DNA from: DASPXK01 sp035637315 | GTDB lineage: Bacteria; Chloroflexota; UBA6077; JACCZL01 | Assembly (NCBI GenBank): GCA_035637315.1 | Contig: DASPXK010000385.1 | Location: forward strand, 1-39,306 | DNA: 39,306 bases | Reading direction: 5' to 3' | In this document: positions 31,187 through 39,092 of the stretch, piece after piece | Position numbering within the stretch: position 1 is the first letter of the stretch | Layout of the letters: each line of letters begins with the position of its first letter | Position numbers and translations under genes: made by a program | Notes under the pieces: model-generated | What the model saw: the letters and a program-made list of their open reading frames with translations, nothing else | What the model was told of the DNA's origin: nothing | Database searches by the model: none

Positions 31187-32913
31187 TCCGTCAGCTGGTA
31201 GACCCGAATGTGTGGGCCCGGGCGGGCTTCGGAGCCGAGCGGGATCCCGTGCCAGCCCTGCCAGCCCTCCTGGACCGGGTCATAGCCGAAGTCCGGCCAG
31301 GGAGCGACCCACAGCAGGAGCCGCGCCTCATCGTCGAGCGAGCGGTAGAACGCGACCCGTCTGGGGAAACGCTCCGGGTTGCGGAGCCAGCGGTCGTACA
31401 CGAAGCTGCTTGTGGCGACGTAACGCAGGCCGCGCTCGCGGTATCGGTCGAGAGGACGGTCGGCAAGCTCCAGGCCCGTCTGACGAATATTGGAATGCGG
31501 GGGCCCGTACCACTCGGTGAGCACCGGCTGGTCAGGCGGGATGTTGGGCGCCATCCATTGGGCCGCTATTGTACGCGTGTCGGGATGGGTGAGCAGGACG
31601 TCGAAGCGCACGACACCGTCAGCCTGCCAGAGTAGTGCCGCGACCCCGACCGCCATGCCGATGGCCGTCACGTGCTCTGCTGCGATGCTTCGCCGCGCCA
31701 GCGCGCGCATGAGCCACGCCAGGCCCAGCCCGGCCAGGATGCAGGCGAAAGGGACGAGCGGGACCACGTAGCGCGCAAAGCGGTCCTGCCAGCTCCAGGA
31801 AAAGACGTAGGCGACCAGGGGGTACACGAGGAGTACGGCGGCGTAGCGGGCCGGCCTGGCCTCTGGCCGGTGCACCCACGCGAGGCGTGTGACGGTCCAG
31901 GCCACCCAGCCCAGGCCAAGGGCCGCCAGCACCGCGACGGGCAGGTCCAGGCCCCAGCCCAATACGTCCGGCACGTACAGAATGGGCGCAAGTGGTCCGC
32001 TGGAACCCAGGTCCCCGACGGGGCCGCGCGATAGCACCCTGCTGGCCTGGCTTGCGAAATCCGCCCGGAAACGTGGCCAGTCGAGCACGATGAAAGGTGA
32101 GGTCGCGAGAAAGGAGGCGATCGTCGCCAGGCCGGCCAGCCAGAGCCGCCGATCCACAAGTGCGGACACGCCCCCACCCCCTCGCCCCGCGAAGCGCACT
32201 TGTTCCCTCCCCCAAGCCTGGGGGAGGGGGTTGCGCGTGGGGTCCAACTGAAGGGGCTGGCGGGCGCCTGCCTCGAACCGGCTGGTCCTTGTGAGATGAG
32301 CCGTGACGATGGCCAGCGCGAAAGTGGCGCTCGGGTACTTCGCCCCACTTGCCAACCCGGTCGCCAGGCCCGCCAGGAGGTACCAGCGCGTCCGCCCGTC
32401 GTCCACGATCCGAAGTGCGAAGTAAAGGGCGAGAATCAGAAACGCTGTCGTGGGCACGTCTGGCGAGGCGACGTGAGACTGCTGGACGTGCAGGGGGCTG
32501 AGCGCCAGGAAGCCGGCAGCCACCAGCGCGCAGAGGTGTGCCTGCGGCGATCCGAAGACGGTCAGAATGCGGCGGGCCACCAGGAAAAGTGGGATCACCG
32601 ACAGGGCGCCCACGACCGCCGTTACGGCGCGAATCGTTCCATAAACGTACGTCGGACTCTCGAGCGGCCCGAGATCGGCGGTCGGCGGTCCCAGCCCCGC
32701 TGCCAGCCGCAATGCCAGCGCCAGGCAGTACAACCAGAACGTCGGGTAGAGGTAGTGGTTTGGCCGAAGGTCACCGCTTGCCGCGATGGCCCGGATCGGC
32801 TCCATCACCTTGTCGCTCTCGTCCGGGTAGAACGAATACGGTAGGCCGTAGTCCAGACCCCAGGACCTGGCCAGGATCGCCGCCATGACGGCGAACGCTA
32901 GCCCGGCCCGCAC
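31183..32913 (-). CDS. GT-C membrane glycosyltransferase with intragenic repeat insertion
   Basis: About 576 aa from GTG 32913, which has GAGGGG nine bases upstream supplied by the adjacent palindrome; a GTG at 33039 would overlap the previous gene by 107 bases and translate the repeat. The GT-C signature is in the first loop: YSFYPDESDKVMEPI, then LYPTFWLYCLALALRLAAGL. Many membrane segments follow, and QDRFARYVVPLVPFACILAG is the usual late motif. An outer domain ends the protein. A CT-rich palindrome inside the gene encodes DPTRNPLPQAWGRE between two helices. Related to ArnT/PMT families and distinct from the neighbouring subtype. Confidence 0.85.
   Translation of the reverse strand: MRAGLAFAVMAAILARSWGLDYGLPYSFYPDESDKVMEPIRAIAASGDLRPNHYLYPTFWLYCLALALRLAAGLGPPTADLGPLESPTYVYGTIRAVTAVVGALSVIPLFLVARRILTVFGSPQAHLCALVAAGFLALSPLHVQQSHVASPDVPTTAFLILALYFALRIVDDGRTRWYLLAGLATGLASGAKYPSATFALAIVTAHLTRTSRFEAGARQPLQLDPTRNPLPQAWGREQVRFAGRGGGGVSALVDRRLWLAGLATIASFLATSPFIVLDWPRFRADFASQASRVLSRGPVGDLGSSGPLAPILYVPDVLGWGLDLPVAVLAALGLGWVAWTVTRLAWVHRPEARPARYAAVLLVYPLVAYVFSWSWQDRFARYVVPLVPFACILAGLGLAWLMRALARRSIAAEHVTAIGMAVGVAALLWQADGVVRFDVLLTHPDTRTIAAQWMAPNIPPDQPVLTEWYGPPHSNIRQTGLELADRPLDRYRERGLRYVATSSFVYDRWLRNPERFPRRVAFYRSLDDEARLLLWVAPWPDFGYDPVQEGWQGWHGIPLGSEARPGPHIRVYQLTE
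32205..32228 (+). repeat. CCCCCAAGCCTGGGGG palindrome inside a GT-C gene
   Basis: The arms CCCTCCCCCA and TGGGGGAGGG flank AGCC. C-rich sequence before it (32171-32190) and a G-run after it extend the insertion to about 32169-32243. The reading frame stays open through it. Confidence 0.82.
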
Positions 32914-32923
32914 CGGCACGCTC

Positions 32924-32973
32924 CCCTCACCCCTAACCCCTCTCCCTCGAGGGGAGAGAGGTAGGGGTGAGGG
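32924..32973 (+). repeat. CCCTCACCCC palindrome at the junction of two GT-C genes
   Basis: About 27-base arms centred on CTCGAG (32946-32951), a few mismatches. It encodes the last residues of the upstream GT-C protein (ALTPTSLPSRERG and stop TAG) and, read past that stop, gives the ribosome-site-like GAGGGG before the next start. Confidence 0.88.
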
Positions 32974-34177
32974 CGCTTCGCGGGGTGAGGGCGAACCACC
33001 TGACGATGACAGCCAAGCCCACGCCGCTAAGAAGCGCACCCAGGAGGAAGGTCGGAAGGAGGTATCGTGGGTTGAAGTTGTACAGATTCGCGCTAATACC
33101 CGCGTAATAGACGAGCGCGGTCAGCAGGACGAAGCCCTCGACTGGCAGCCGGCCGGTCTGGCGCCAGCCGCGCCACCCCTTGGCAAGTAGGGCGACGACG
33201 CCGACGGTCGCTAGCCCGGCCTCGAGCGGAACACCGTGTGAGCCAGTGATCGTGCCGTCGACGAGGCTTTCTGTCACGACAAGGCCCGGTCGATCCAGCG
33301 GTCTGCGGACGGCGGAGCGGGGCGCCTCTCGCTGGCGGAGCATCTCGTCGCCCATGCGCTCCTGAAACAGGTGCAGCGTGTGGACAATCGGATTGGGATA
33401 CAAGTGTGGATCGCTCGCGACGAACACGGCGACCGCGATTGCCACAGCCAGGAGCCAGCCACGCGCGGCGCCCCTGCCCGCGGTCACCGCCACCAGCACA
33501 ACCCAGACCAGGACTGCCAGCAGGCCGAGGAACGCGGTCAGCTTGGTTGCCAGCGCCAGGCCCAGTCCGACGCCGAGGGCCACCGACCAGCCGAACGAGA
33601 AGCTGCCCGCGTCGGACAGGGCCCGCCGAGCGACGACAACACCCAGCAGCGTGCTCAAAAGAAGGAAGAACGCCAGTGGGCCGTCGGTCATCGCCCTGAC
33701 GAGGTGCTCGCCCGCCAGCGGGCTGGCAAGCGCAAGGGTCGCGGCCGTCAGTCCGGCGACAGCCCCGCCGAGGGTGGACCCCAGTAGGTACAGCAGGACG
33801 ACCGACCCGGCAGCCAGCCACACCATCGGGACCCGTGCCTCGGAAATAAGCGCGTCGCTGGGAATCCTGCCTTTGCGATTGTTGTCCGCCAAGCTGATGC
33901 TGAAGTCGTAGCGACGGAGCGGCGGGTCCAGGCTGTAACCACGCGCCCAGAGCCAGCCGCCGACCAGATAACGCGTCAGCATCGGATGAGTGTGCGTCCA
34001 ATAGCTGTCGCCCCAGTCTGGGTTCAGAATATCGTGGTCGATGAACAAGTACCGAAAGTAGCGAGCCGCGATGAGGCAATCGTTCTCGTCTCCCCAGTAC
34101 GGGACCCGCTTTGCCGCGCCGCCGAAGATCACAAGCGCGACCAAGAAGAGGAGTCCCGCCGCAGCCCCCGTCCTCAT
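32933..34177 (-). CDS. GT-C membrane glycosyltransferase, TRTQPMxARY subtype
   Basis: 414 aa, ATG 34177, nine bases after the stop of the SGNH gene. First segment AGLLFLVALVIFGGA, then loop motifs shared with 19859-21166 and 35418-36809: YWGDENDCLIAARYFRYLF, DSYWTHTHPMLTRYLVGGWL and DNNRKGRIPSDALISEARVPM. About ten hydrophobic segments; near the end YNFNPRYLLPTFLLGALL. The acidic loop DEND holds the likely catalytic Asp. The last 18 or so residues come from a palindromic repeat and are unlikely to be ancestral. Third gene of the minus-strand operon from the ScyD-like gene, counting the GT-C at 35418 and SGNH at 34187. Confidence 0.88.
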   Translation of the reverse strand: MRTGAAAGLLFLVALVIFGGAAKRVPYWGDENDCLIAARYFRYLFIDHDILNPDWGDSYWTHTHPMLTRYLVGGWLWARGYSLDPPLRRYDFSISLADNNRKGRIPSDALISEARVPMVWLAAGSVVLLYLLGSTLGGAVAGLTAATLALASPLAGEHLVRAMTDGPLAFFLLLSTLLGVVVARRALSDAGSFSFGWSVALGVGLGLALATKLTAFLGLLAVLVWVVLVAVTAGRGAARGWLLAVAIAVAVFVASDPHLYPNPIVHTLHLFQERMGDEMLRQREAPRSAVRRPLDRPGLVVTESLVDGTITGSHGVPLEAGLATVGVVALLAKGWRGWRQTGRLPVEGFVLLTALVYYAGISANLYNFNPRYLLPTFLLGALLSGVGLAVIVRWFALTPRSALTPTSLPSRERG

Positions 34178-34186
34178 AACCCGTGC

Positions 34187-35365
34187 TCAGCGTCCGTCGA
34201 GGCCCCACTCTCGGAGGGCTCGCTCGATGGCTCCGGCCGCGACAGCGTGTCCGGTGGCGGTCCAGTGTTTGTCGAAGTCGTAATAGAGCGGCCCGATGCC
34301 TCCAGAGGTGGCTTGCTGAAGTGGGGGGAGCAGGTCGACGTACGGGACGCCGAGCTGCCTGGCGATCGCGCCGAGCTGATCGGTGGGGGCCGCTGCGTCG
34401 AGCCGACCGCTTGACAGGCGGTTGCCCTCCACTTCTCGGCGCCAGGCCTCGACGTCGAGCGTTCGCCACTCGGGCGCGCCCACGATAACCAGACGGGCCC
34501 CCATCTCGGCGGCACGGTCACGGACTCTCGCCAGGAGCGCCTCACTGATCCGCCAGGCCCGCAGCCACTCGCCCTCGGGGCGGGCGTCGTACAGGCCCCG
34601 GAGGGGTGTCTTGAGTCCCCCAATCGCCTCCAACTGCTCGCGCGGGTACTCGCGGTTGAGCTTGTTCATGACACCTGTTTCGAGCACGTTGTAGAGCGCG
34701 CAGCAGTCGCGCAGCCGCTGGGCAAGACCGCTTGGGGGCGTCGGCGGAGGGCCGGGGATCAATCGCAGGCTGCCATCCGGCTCCAGGTCGAAATAGGGCT
34801 TGAGTGCGAGCCGGAGGTCGCTGTCCCAGAGCTCGAGTCGATAGTCGTTGTTGGTGACGTCGTTTCCGACGAAGAAGAGCAGGATGACCAGGTCGGGCTG
34901 ATACTTAACGCCTTCCTGGTCGAGCAGCAGGTACTCCTGGCCGGTCCCATAGGCGGCCACTCCGCCGTTGACCACCTCCACGGGCCTGCCCGAGGCGGAC
35001 TGGGAGAGAGCGACCTCGAGCCGTTCGGATATGGCCTCGTTGGCCTGGACCTGGACCGCCTCCACTATCGAGTCGCCAAGGAAAAGAATGCGATACGTGC
35101 CTGGCGGCTTGGTATAGCTCGTCCGCTTATCACGCAGGCCGAGCGGGCTGATCTGGACGTGGGTGGTGAACTCCCTGCTCTTGATCCAGCCGTCGAAGCC
35201 GGGCACGTGAAAGTGTCCCAGTGACGGGTGGCGCACCAGGTACGTGCCCGTGTCGTAGTTGCCCGGCAGGAACGGACCGAAGAGCCGAAGAGCCAGCTCC
35301 AGCGCGAGCAGCGGGCCGAGCGTCCCGAGCAGTGCCGCCCCAGCTCGCCCTATCGGACGAGCCAT
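34187..35365 (-). CDS. Membrane-anchored SGNH hydrolase/acyltransferase-like protein
   Basis: 392 aa. Anchor segment GAALLGTLGPLLALELAL, then the SGNH domain: LGDSIVEA with S99, VGND at 166-169 and DKHWTATGH at 365-373. Overall it matches the protein at 11426-12586 (YQTASFLESHPEFG versus YDTGTYLVRHPSLG, VKYQPDLVILL versus VKFQPDLVLLA). It probably acts outside the membrane on glycan or lipid-linked esters. ATG 35365 lies inside a heptad repeat and has no ribosome site. It sits between two GT-C genes of the same subtype. Confidence 0.88.
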   Translation of the reverse strand: MARPIGRAGAALLGTLGPLLALELALRLFGPFLPGNYDTGTYLVRHPSLGHFHVPGFDGWIKSREFTTHVQISPLGLRDKRTSYTKPPGTYRILFLGDSIVEAVQVQANEAISERLEVALSQSASGRPVEVVNGGVAAYGTGQEYLLLDQEGVKYQPDLVILLFFVGNDVTNNDYRLELWDSDLRLALKPYFDLEPDGSLRLIPGPPPTPPSGLAQRLRDCCALYNVLETGVMNKLNREYPREQLEAIGGLKTPLRGLYDARPEGEWLRAWRISEALLARVRDRAAEMGARLVIVGAPEWRTLDVEAWRREVEGNRLSSGRLDAAAPTDQLGAIARQLGVPYVDLLPPLQQATSGGIGPLYYDFDKHWTATGHAVAAGAIERALREWGLDGR

Positions 35366-35489
35366 CAGCCGAGCGAGCCCTCAGCCATCAGCCGAACGAG
35401 CCCTCAGCCATCAGCTATTAGCCATTAGCTCGCCCTACGCGGGAGAGCCGCCAGCTAAAAGCTGATAGCTGATAGCTGATGGCTCGTGC
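35357..35489 (+). repeat. Heptad-repeat hairpin (AGCTGAT type) between GT-C and SGNH genes
   Basis: The left part (35357-35434) has CATCAGC units arranged in a 23-base higher-order period. The right part (35453-35489) has three AGCTGAT units in a row, the inverted form. The element contains the ATG of the SGNH gene and the last 20 or so codons of the GT-C gene (SYQLSAFSWRLSRVG). Confidence 0.9.
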
Positions 35490-36809
35490 TACCGCCAGGC
35501 CGGCGGCCGGAAGTACCAGCAAACACGTGGGCAAGAAGTAGCGCGGATAGCTGAGCCCAAGCCCCCCGCTGATCGCGACGGCGTAGCCCGCCAGCCAGAG
35601 GAGCAGCGTGCTGACGGCGGGCCAGCCGCCAGGCGGGGGCGTGTGCGCACGAGCGAGGAGTAGAAGCTGCACCAGGCCGACTCCCATGAATGCCAGGCCG
35701 ATGGGGGTGCTGGCGGCTGTCTCCGCCCAGGGGCCGAAGCGCATGCTGCCGGCCACGGTCAGGCCCGGTCGGTCTCGAGGATCGAGAACCGCGTATTCCG
35801 GCCACAGGCGTTGTTGGACTGCCATCTCCTCGGCCCGCTCACGCAGCATAGCTTGAACTCCCTGGACCGGTCCCCGCCAGAGGTAGGGATTCAAGGCGAC
35901 GAACAGGGCCAGACCGATCGACGCCGAGAGCAGCGCCCAGCCAAGGAGGGGGCGTGCCCTCCGGGTCCTCGTAGGGGCGCTGCTTGCTGCGCCCTGACAC
36001 GAGGGCACGGCATGCCGTGCCCCTACGGTCGGGGTGGCCAGCGCAGCCCCCACCCCCCAGCCGAGCGTGGCCAACATGCCCACGAAGCCCGTCAGCTTGG
36101 CCGAGCAGGCGAGCCCGAGCGCGATGCCCAGCCAGAGGCTCCAACCAAGCCACTCCGCTGCGCGGGGCCCGGCCACCATGCGTCTCGCCCCGATCGCGGC
36201 CAGCAGCGCAGACAGTGTCAGAAAGCACGCCAACGGCGGCTCGGCCCAGGCGTGGACCAGCGTGTAGCGCACGAATGGGCTCGAGAGAGCCAGCAGCGCC
36301 GCGGCCCCGCCCGCCAGAGGTCCGCCGAACAGGACTCCCAGAGGGTAGAGTAGCGCGATCGCCGCTGCACCCAGCACAGCCATCGGCTCCCGAGCGTGGG
36401 CCAGGGCCTGGTCGTCGGGCACCCGGCCCTTGCGCCGGTTCACCTCCACGCTGCTGGCGGTCGAGACGTAGGGCTGGTTGAGGGCCGCCAGGTCGTGGCC
36501 GCGGACCGTCAGCCAGGCGCCGAGCACGTATCTGGTCAGCGGCGGCTGGGTGCGAGTCCAGTGGTTGTCGCCCCACTCCTCACGCGTCGGGTCGCGCTCG
36601 AGGAACAGGTAGCTAAAGTAGCGGCTCGTGGCGATGTAGTCGGCCTCGTCGCCCTCGAAACTGGCCTGACTCGCCTCGGAGAGCAAGACGACGGCCGCGA
36701 CGGCGAAGATGGTCATGGTGGCGAGCAGGTCGAGCCGGCCCAACGCGCCCGGCCCCGACCGACGGAATCTCGAGACTGTCAGGAGTTGGCCTACGCCTGC
36801 CAGGACCAC
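35418..36809 (-). CDS. GT-C membrane glycosyltransferase carrying two repeat insertions
   Basis: 463 aa, GTG 36809. Shared subtype motifs: FEGDEADYIATSRYFSYLF, DNHWTRTQPPLTRYVLGAWL and VNRRKGRVPDDQALAHAREPM. About ten membrane segments; late motif LGLSYPRYFLPTCLLVL. Between two helices the stretch VGARHAVPSCQGAASSAPT is encoded by a 56-bp palindromic element (35971-36026), and the C-terminal tail by a heptad repeat. Related enzymes in this window lack both. Second gene of the minus-strand operon after the ScyD-like lipoprotein. Likely transfers a sugar from polyprenyl-phosphate on the outer face. Confidence 0.87.
   Translation of the reverse strand: MVLAGVGQLLTVSRFRRSGPGALGRLDLLATMTIFAVAAVVLLSEASQASFEGDEADYIATSRYFSYLFLERDPTREEWGDNHWTRTQPPLTRYVLGAWLTVRGHDLAALNQPYVSTASSVEVNRRKGRVPDDQALAHAREPMAVLGAAAIALLYPLGVLFGGPLAGGAAALLALSSPFVRYTLVHAWAEPPLACFLTLSALLAAIGARRMVAGPRAAEWLGWSLWLGIALGLACSAKLTGFVGMLATLGWGVGAALATPTVGARHAVPSCQGAASSAPTRTRRARPLLGWALLSASIGLALFVALNPYLWRGPVQGVQAMLRERAEEMAVQQRLWPEYAVLDPRDRPGLTVAGSMRFGPWAETAASTPIGLAFMGVGLVQLLLLARAHTPPPGGWPAVSTLLLWLAGYAVAISGGLGLSYPRYFLPTCLLVLPAAGLAVARAISYQLSAFSWRLSRVGRANG
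35971..36026 (+). repeat. 56-bp twin palindrome inserted in a GT-C coding sequence
   Basis: It begins GTAGGGGC and ends GCCCCTAC (8-bp terminal inverted repeats). Inside are an imperfect palindrome, GGGCGC..GCGCCC, and a perfect 20-bp palindrome, GGGCACGGCATGCCGTGCCC (36003-36022). The first half is also present at 8295-8319. The reading frame of the host gene remains open. Confidence 0.9.
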
Positions 36810-36827
36810 GGCTCAAGGGTACCCCAG
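36806..36827 (+). repeat. 22-bp direct repeat, copy 1
   Basis: CCACG, one variable base, then CTCAAGGGTACCCCAG. The second copy at 38031-38052 differs at one base. The two copies flank the ScyD/ScyE-like gene. This copy contains the start codon of the GT-C gene at 36809. Confidence 0.85.
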
Positions 36828-36842
36828 TCCGCCGCCCACCAC

Positions 36843-37940
36843 CTACCGCCTGGCGTCGACTCGCACGATCTGGCCCTGGCCGTCCGGAGCGAAGTGACCA
36901 TGGTTGGAAACGTAGAAGCTGCCATCGGGTCCCAGGGCGACCGCGGTCGGCTGGCTCAGGCCCGAGGCGATCACGTCACGTGAGCCGTCCCCTGCCAGAC
37001 AGACCAGTTGGCCGACGTACTCCAGAACGCACAGTCGGCCCGAAGGGTCGAAGGCGAGCCCGATCGGAAGCGCCAGGCCGGTCGCCACCATCGCGCTGCC
37101 CCCTTCCGGGCCGACGCGACTGATCTGTCCAGCGGCGTATTCGGCAACGTAGAGACTGTCGTCCGGTCCGGCCGCTATGCCGGTCAGGGCGCGATCTGAG
37201 GCCGGGTACTCGAGGATCCGGTGCGCCCGTCCATCCGGCGTGATCTTAATCACCTGGTCCTGGTTGCCGTCGGTCGCGTACAGCGCGCCGCCCAGCGACA
37301 CCAGCCCGTATGGCATCCCACCCGGCACGTCGGCGCGCGGGTCCTGGCGCCTGGCCAGGCTCGGCTCGCTTAGATTTAACTCGCTCAGGTTGAGGACCGG
37401 TTGGAGCGCACCCTCGGCAGCCACCCTGTAGAGCCTGTTGTCGAAGGCTGGGTCGCCCACATCCCAACCGCCGGACGCCGTCAAGAGGTAGAGCGTGTCG
37501 CCGACGAACGTCAGCCCTGTGGGGCCCACCTCCTCGCGCGCCGCGGTGACGATTGACGGCAGCTCGCTGAGCAGTGGTCTCGGCGATTGTCCTGGCCGGA
37601 CCATCGAGACTCGTCCGGTGTTGCCCACCAGGTGTGATCGCTTGCGCCCGAGGTCGATCTCCGTGGGTCCACCGACGCCCGCCTCGGCAACGTACAGGGC
37701 GCCATCGGCAGCGAACGCCAGGCCGCGCGGATTGACGAGCCCGCCGGCCACAACCGTGAAGCCCGCGGCAACAGAGGTGGGCGTGGCTGGGGGAGCCGAG
37801 CTGCGGGGTCGGGCGGCTGACGCGCTCTCGGACGGCTGCCGGCGGGCTGACAGACCATCGCGGCAGGAGGCCAGCAAGGCCACCAGGGCCATCAAGGCCA
37901 CGCAAACCAGGCACCAGAGTATGGCAGCCAGTCGCGCCAT
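36843..37940 (-). CDS. ScyD/ScyE-like beta-propeller lipoprotein
   Basis: 365 aa. A signal peptide ends in lipobox LLASC (ALVALLASCRDG), so it is lipid-anchored. After a Ser/Ala/Pro linker come six or so NHL-like blades (GLVNPRGLAFAADGALYVAE; PTGLTFVGDTLYLLT; MPYGLVSLGGALYATDGNQD; LTGIAAGPDDSLYVAEYAAG; LPIGLAFDPSGRLCVLEYVG; PTAVALGPDGSFYVSNHG). The named family comes from scytonemin clusters, but no other scytonemin genes are here, so the role is probably ligand or glycan binding at the surface. It appears to be the first gene of the GT-C/SGNH operon; 33 bases separate it from the next gene. Confidence 0.9.
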   Translation of the reverse strand: MARLAAILWCLVCVALMALVALLASCRDGLSARRQPSESASAARPRSSAPPATPTSVAAGFTVVAGGLVNPRGLAFAADGALYVAEAGVGGPTEIDLGRKRSHLVGNTGRVSMVRPGQSPRPLLSELPSIVTAAREEVGPTGLTFVGDTLYLLTASGGWDVGDPAFDNRLYRVAAEGALQPVLNLSELNLSEPSLARRQDPRADVPGGMPYGLVSLGGALYATDGNQDQVIKITPDGRAHRILEYPASDRALTGIAAGPDDSLYVAEYAAGQISRVGPEGGSAMVATGLALPIGLAFDPSGRLCVLEYVGQLVCLAGDGSRDVIASGLSQPTAVALGPDGSFYVSNHGHFAPDGQGQIVRVDARR

Positions 37941-38030
37941 CGGGCGCTCAGTCTAGCACACTCTGGGAGACTCGGCGCCTGCACGCCCAGATCGAGCGGC
38001 TGACACCCCCCGTGCGCCCAGGTGCCAGAC

Positions 38031-38052
38031 CCACGACTCAAGGGTACCCCAG
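38031..38052 (+). repeat. 22-bp direct repeat, copy 2
   Basis: Matches 36806-36827 with one mismatch. It lies 90 bases upstream of the ScyD/ScyE-like start, in the 191-base gap to the next gene. Confidence 0.85.
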
Positions 38053-38077
38053 CACGCGCCTTGGGTAGCAAACGAGA

Positions 38078-38104
38078 GGCCCGGTCTACTCAGCGGACCG
38101 GGCC
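38078..38104 (-). terminator. Probable terminator of the secreted-protein gene
   Basis: GGCCCGGTC (38078-38086) pairs with GACCGGGCC (38096-38104), a 9-bp stem with a 9-base loop, 27 bases after the stop of the minus-strand gene. Only a short T-run follows (CGTTTGC). Confidence 0.6.
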
Positions 38105-38131
38105 CCTCTGGTCGGTCGATGGAGAGACGGG

Positions 38132-38794
38132 CTACTTCTGGTTATCCTCGACCGCGCAGGAGAAACGGCCCAGGAAGTTCTTCTCGTCCGCGAAGAACCG
38201 CCGACCCTCCGCCGTGTCCCTCTCCTCGCCCGTATAGACGTAGAAAACGTACAGGCCGGGCGTGACCCCGCCCAGGCCCGCGTACCCGCTGTTTCCTGCC
38301 TGAACCCGGTTATAGCGGGTCGATACCGCGCCATTACCAGTCGAGTGGGCCGACTGGTTGCCGCCCGGACCGGCCGTACCGCCTCGCCAAGCCTTGACGC
38401 GGTTGCTGGTGGGGCCCCCTCGCTGGCTACCGGAGCCCGCGCCCTCCCTCTCGGGGTCGATCAAGGACGCCGCGCCGAACCTGCCCGTCAAGCTGCCCGA
38501 CGCGTTGCTCGCCGTCGCCGAGGCCAGGCCCACCTGGCTTTCGAGCTCGCCGTTGTAGCGGATCAGCACACCGAGCGTGGTCGGGGCATCCACGCCGGAG
38601 TAGTTGACCTGGTAGAAGATGGCCGGCACGGTCCCGCTTTCAGGGTTGATCGGGCCGGGGAATAGGCTATTTTCCCCGTAGTTGCCAGCCGAGTAGCCAC
38701 ACGAGCCAGACGCGCTGCCGGCGGCACTAGCTGGCGTCGCGAACATGCTCACGGCCAGCAGGGCGGCGCCAACGATCGAAAATGCCTTCCGCAT
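38132..38794 (-). CDS. Secreted protein of unknown function
   Basis: 220 aa; ATG 38794 with GAGGAGG six bases upstream. A clear signal peptide (MRKAFSIVGAALLAVSMFA, cut after ATPASAAG). The mature part is rich in Gly, Ser and Asn with YQVNYSGVDAPTTLGVLIRY and ends GLYVFYVYTGEERDTAEGRR, then CAVED. Two Cys may pair. The composition resembles surface or structural proteins; I do not recognise a family. It has its own leader and a hairpin after its stop, so it is probably transcribed alone. Confidence 0.82.
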   Translation of the reverse strand: MRKAFSIVGAALLAVSMFATPASAAGSASGSCGYSAGNYGENSLFPGPINPESGTVPAIFYQVNYSGVDAPTTLGVLIRYNGELESQVGLASATASNASGSLTGRFGAASLIDPEREGAGSGSQRGGPTSNRVKAWRGGTAGPGGNQSAHSTGNGAVSTRYNRVQAGNSGYAGLGGVTPGLYVFYVYTGEERDTAEGRRFFADEKNFLGRFSCAVEDNQK

Positions 38795-39092
38795 TCGGAA
38801 CCTCCTCAAGTTAGGGGTGAACGTTAGCCGCGTAAGAAGATGGGATGATCACGCCACGATTCCACGTGGGAGTCGCGCCGCATGTCGTGCCCTTCGCCAC
38901 CTCCTGCTTCCCCCACGTCCGCCGCGACCAGCCGGCCCCAGGCTGTCGCCACAAGGCCGCGACATCCGAGTGTCGCCCGACGAGGACAGAGGGTGCTGGC
39001 CCGCCTAAGGCGGACCGCCGCCAAGCCTGCCATGCCGAGACTACTCGTTTGCGAGACGATTGTCAAGGGGGTGTGCTCGTTCGCTACCTCCG

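Noticed and set aside
36843..37940. Scytonemin biosynthesis cluster
   Set aside because: Only a ScyD/ScyE-like propeller is present; no ScyA, ScyB or ScyC homologue is in the window.
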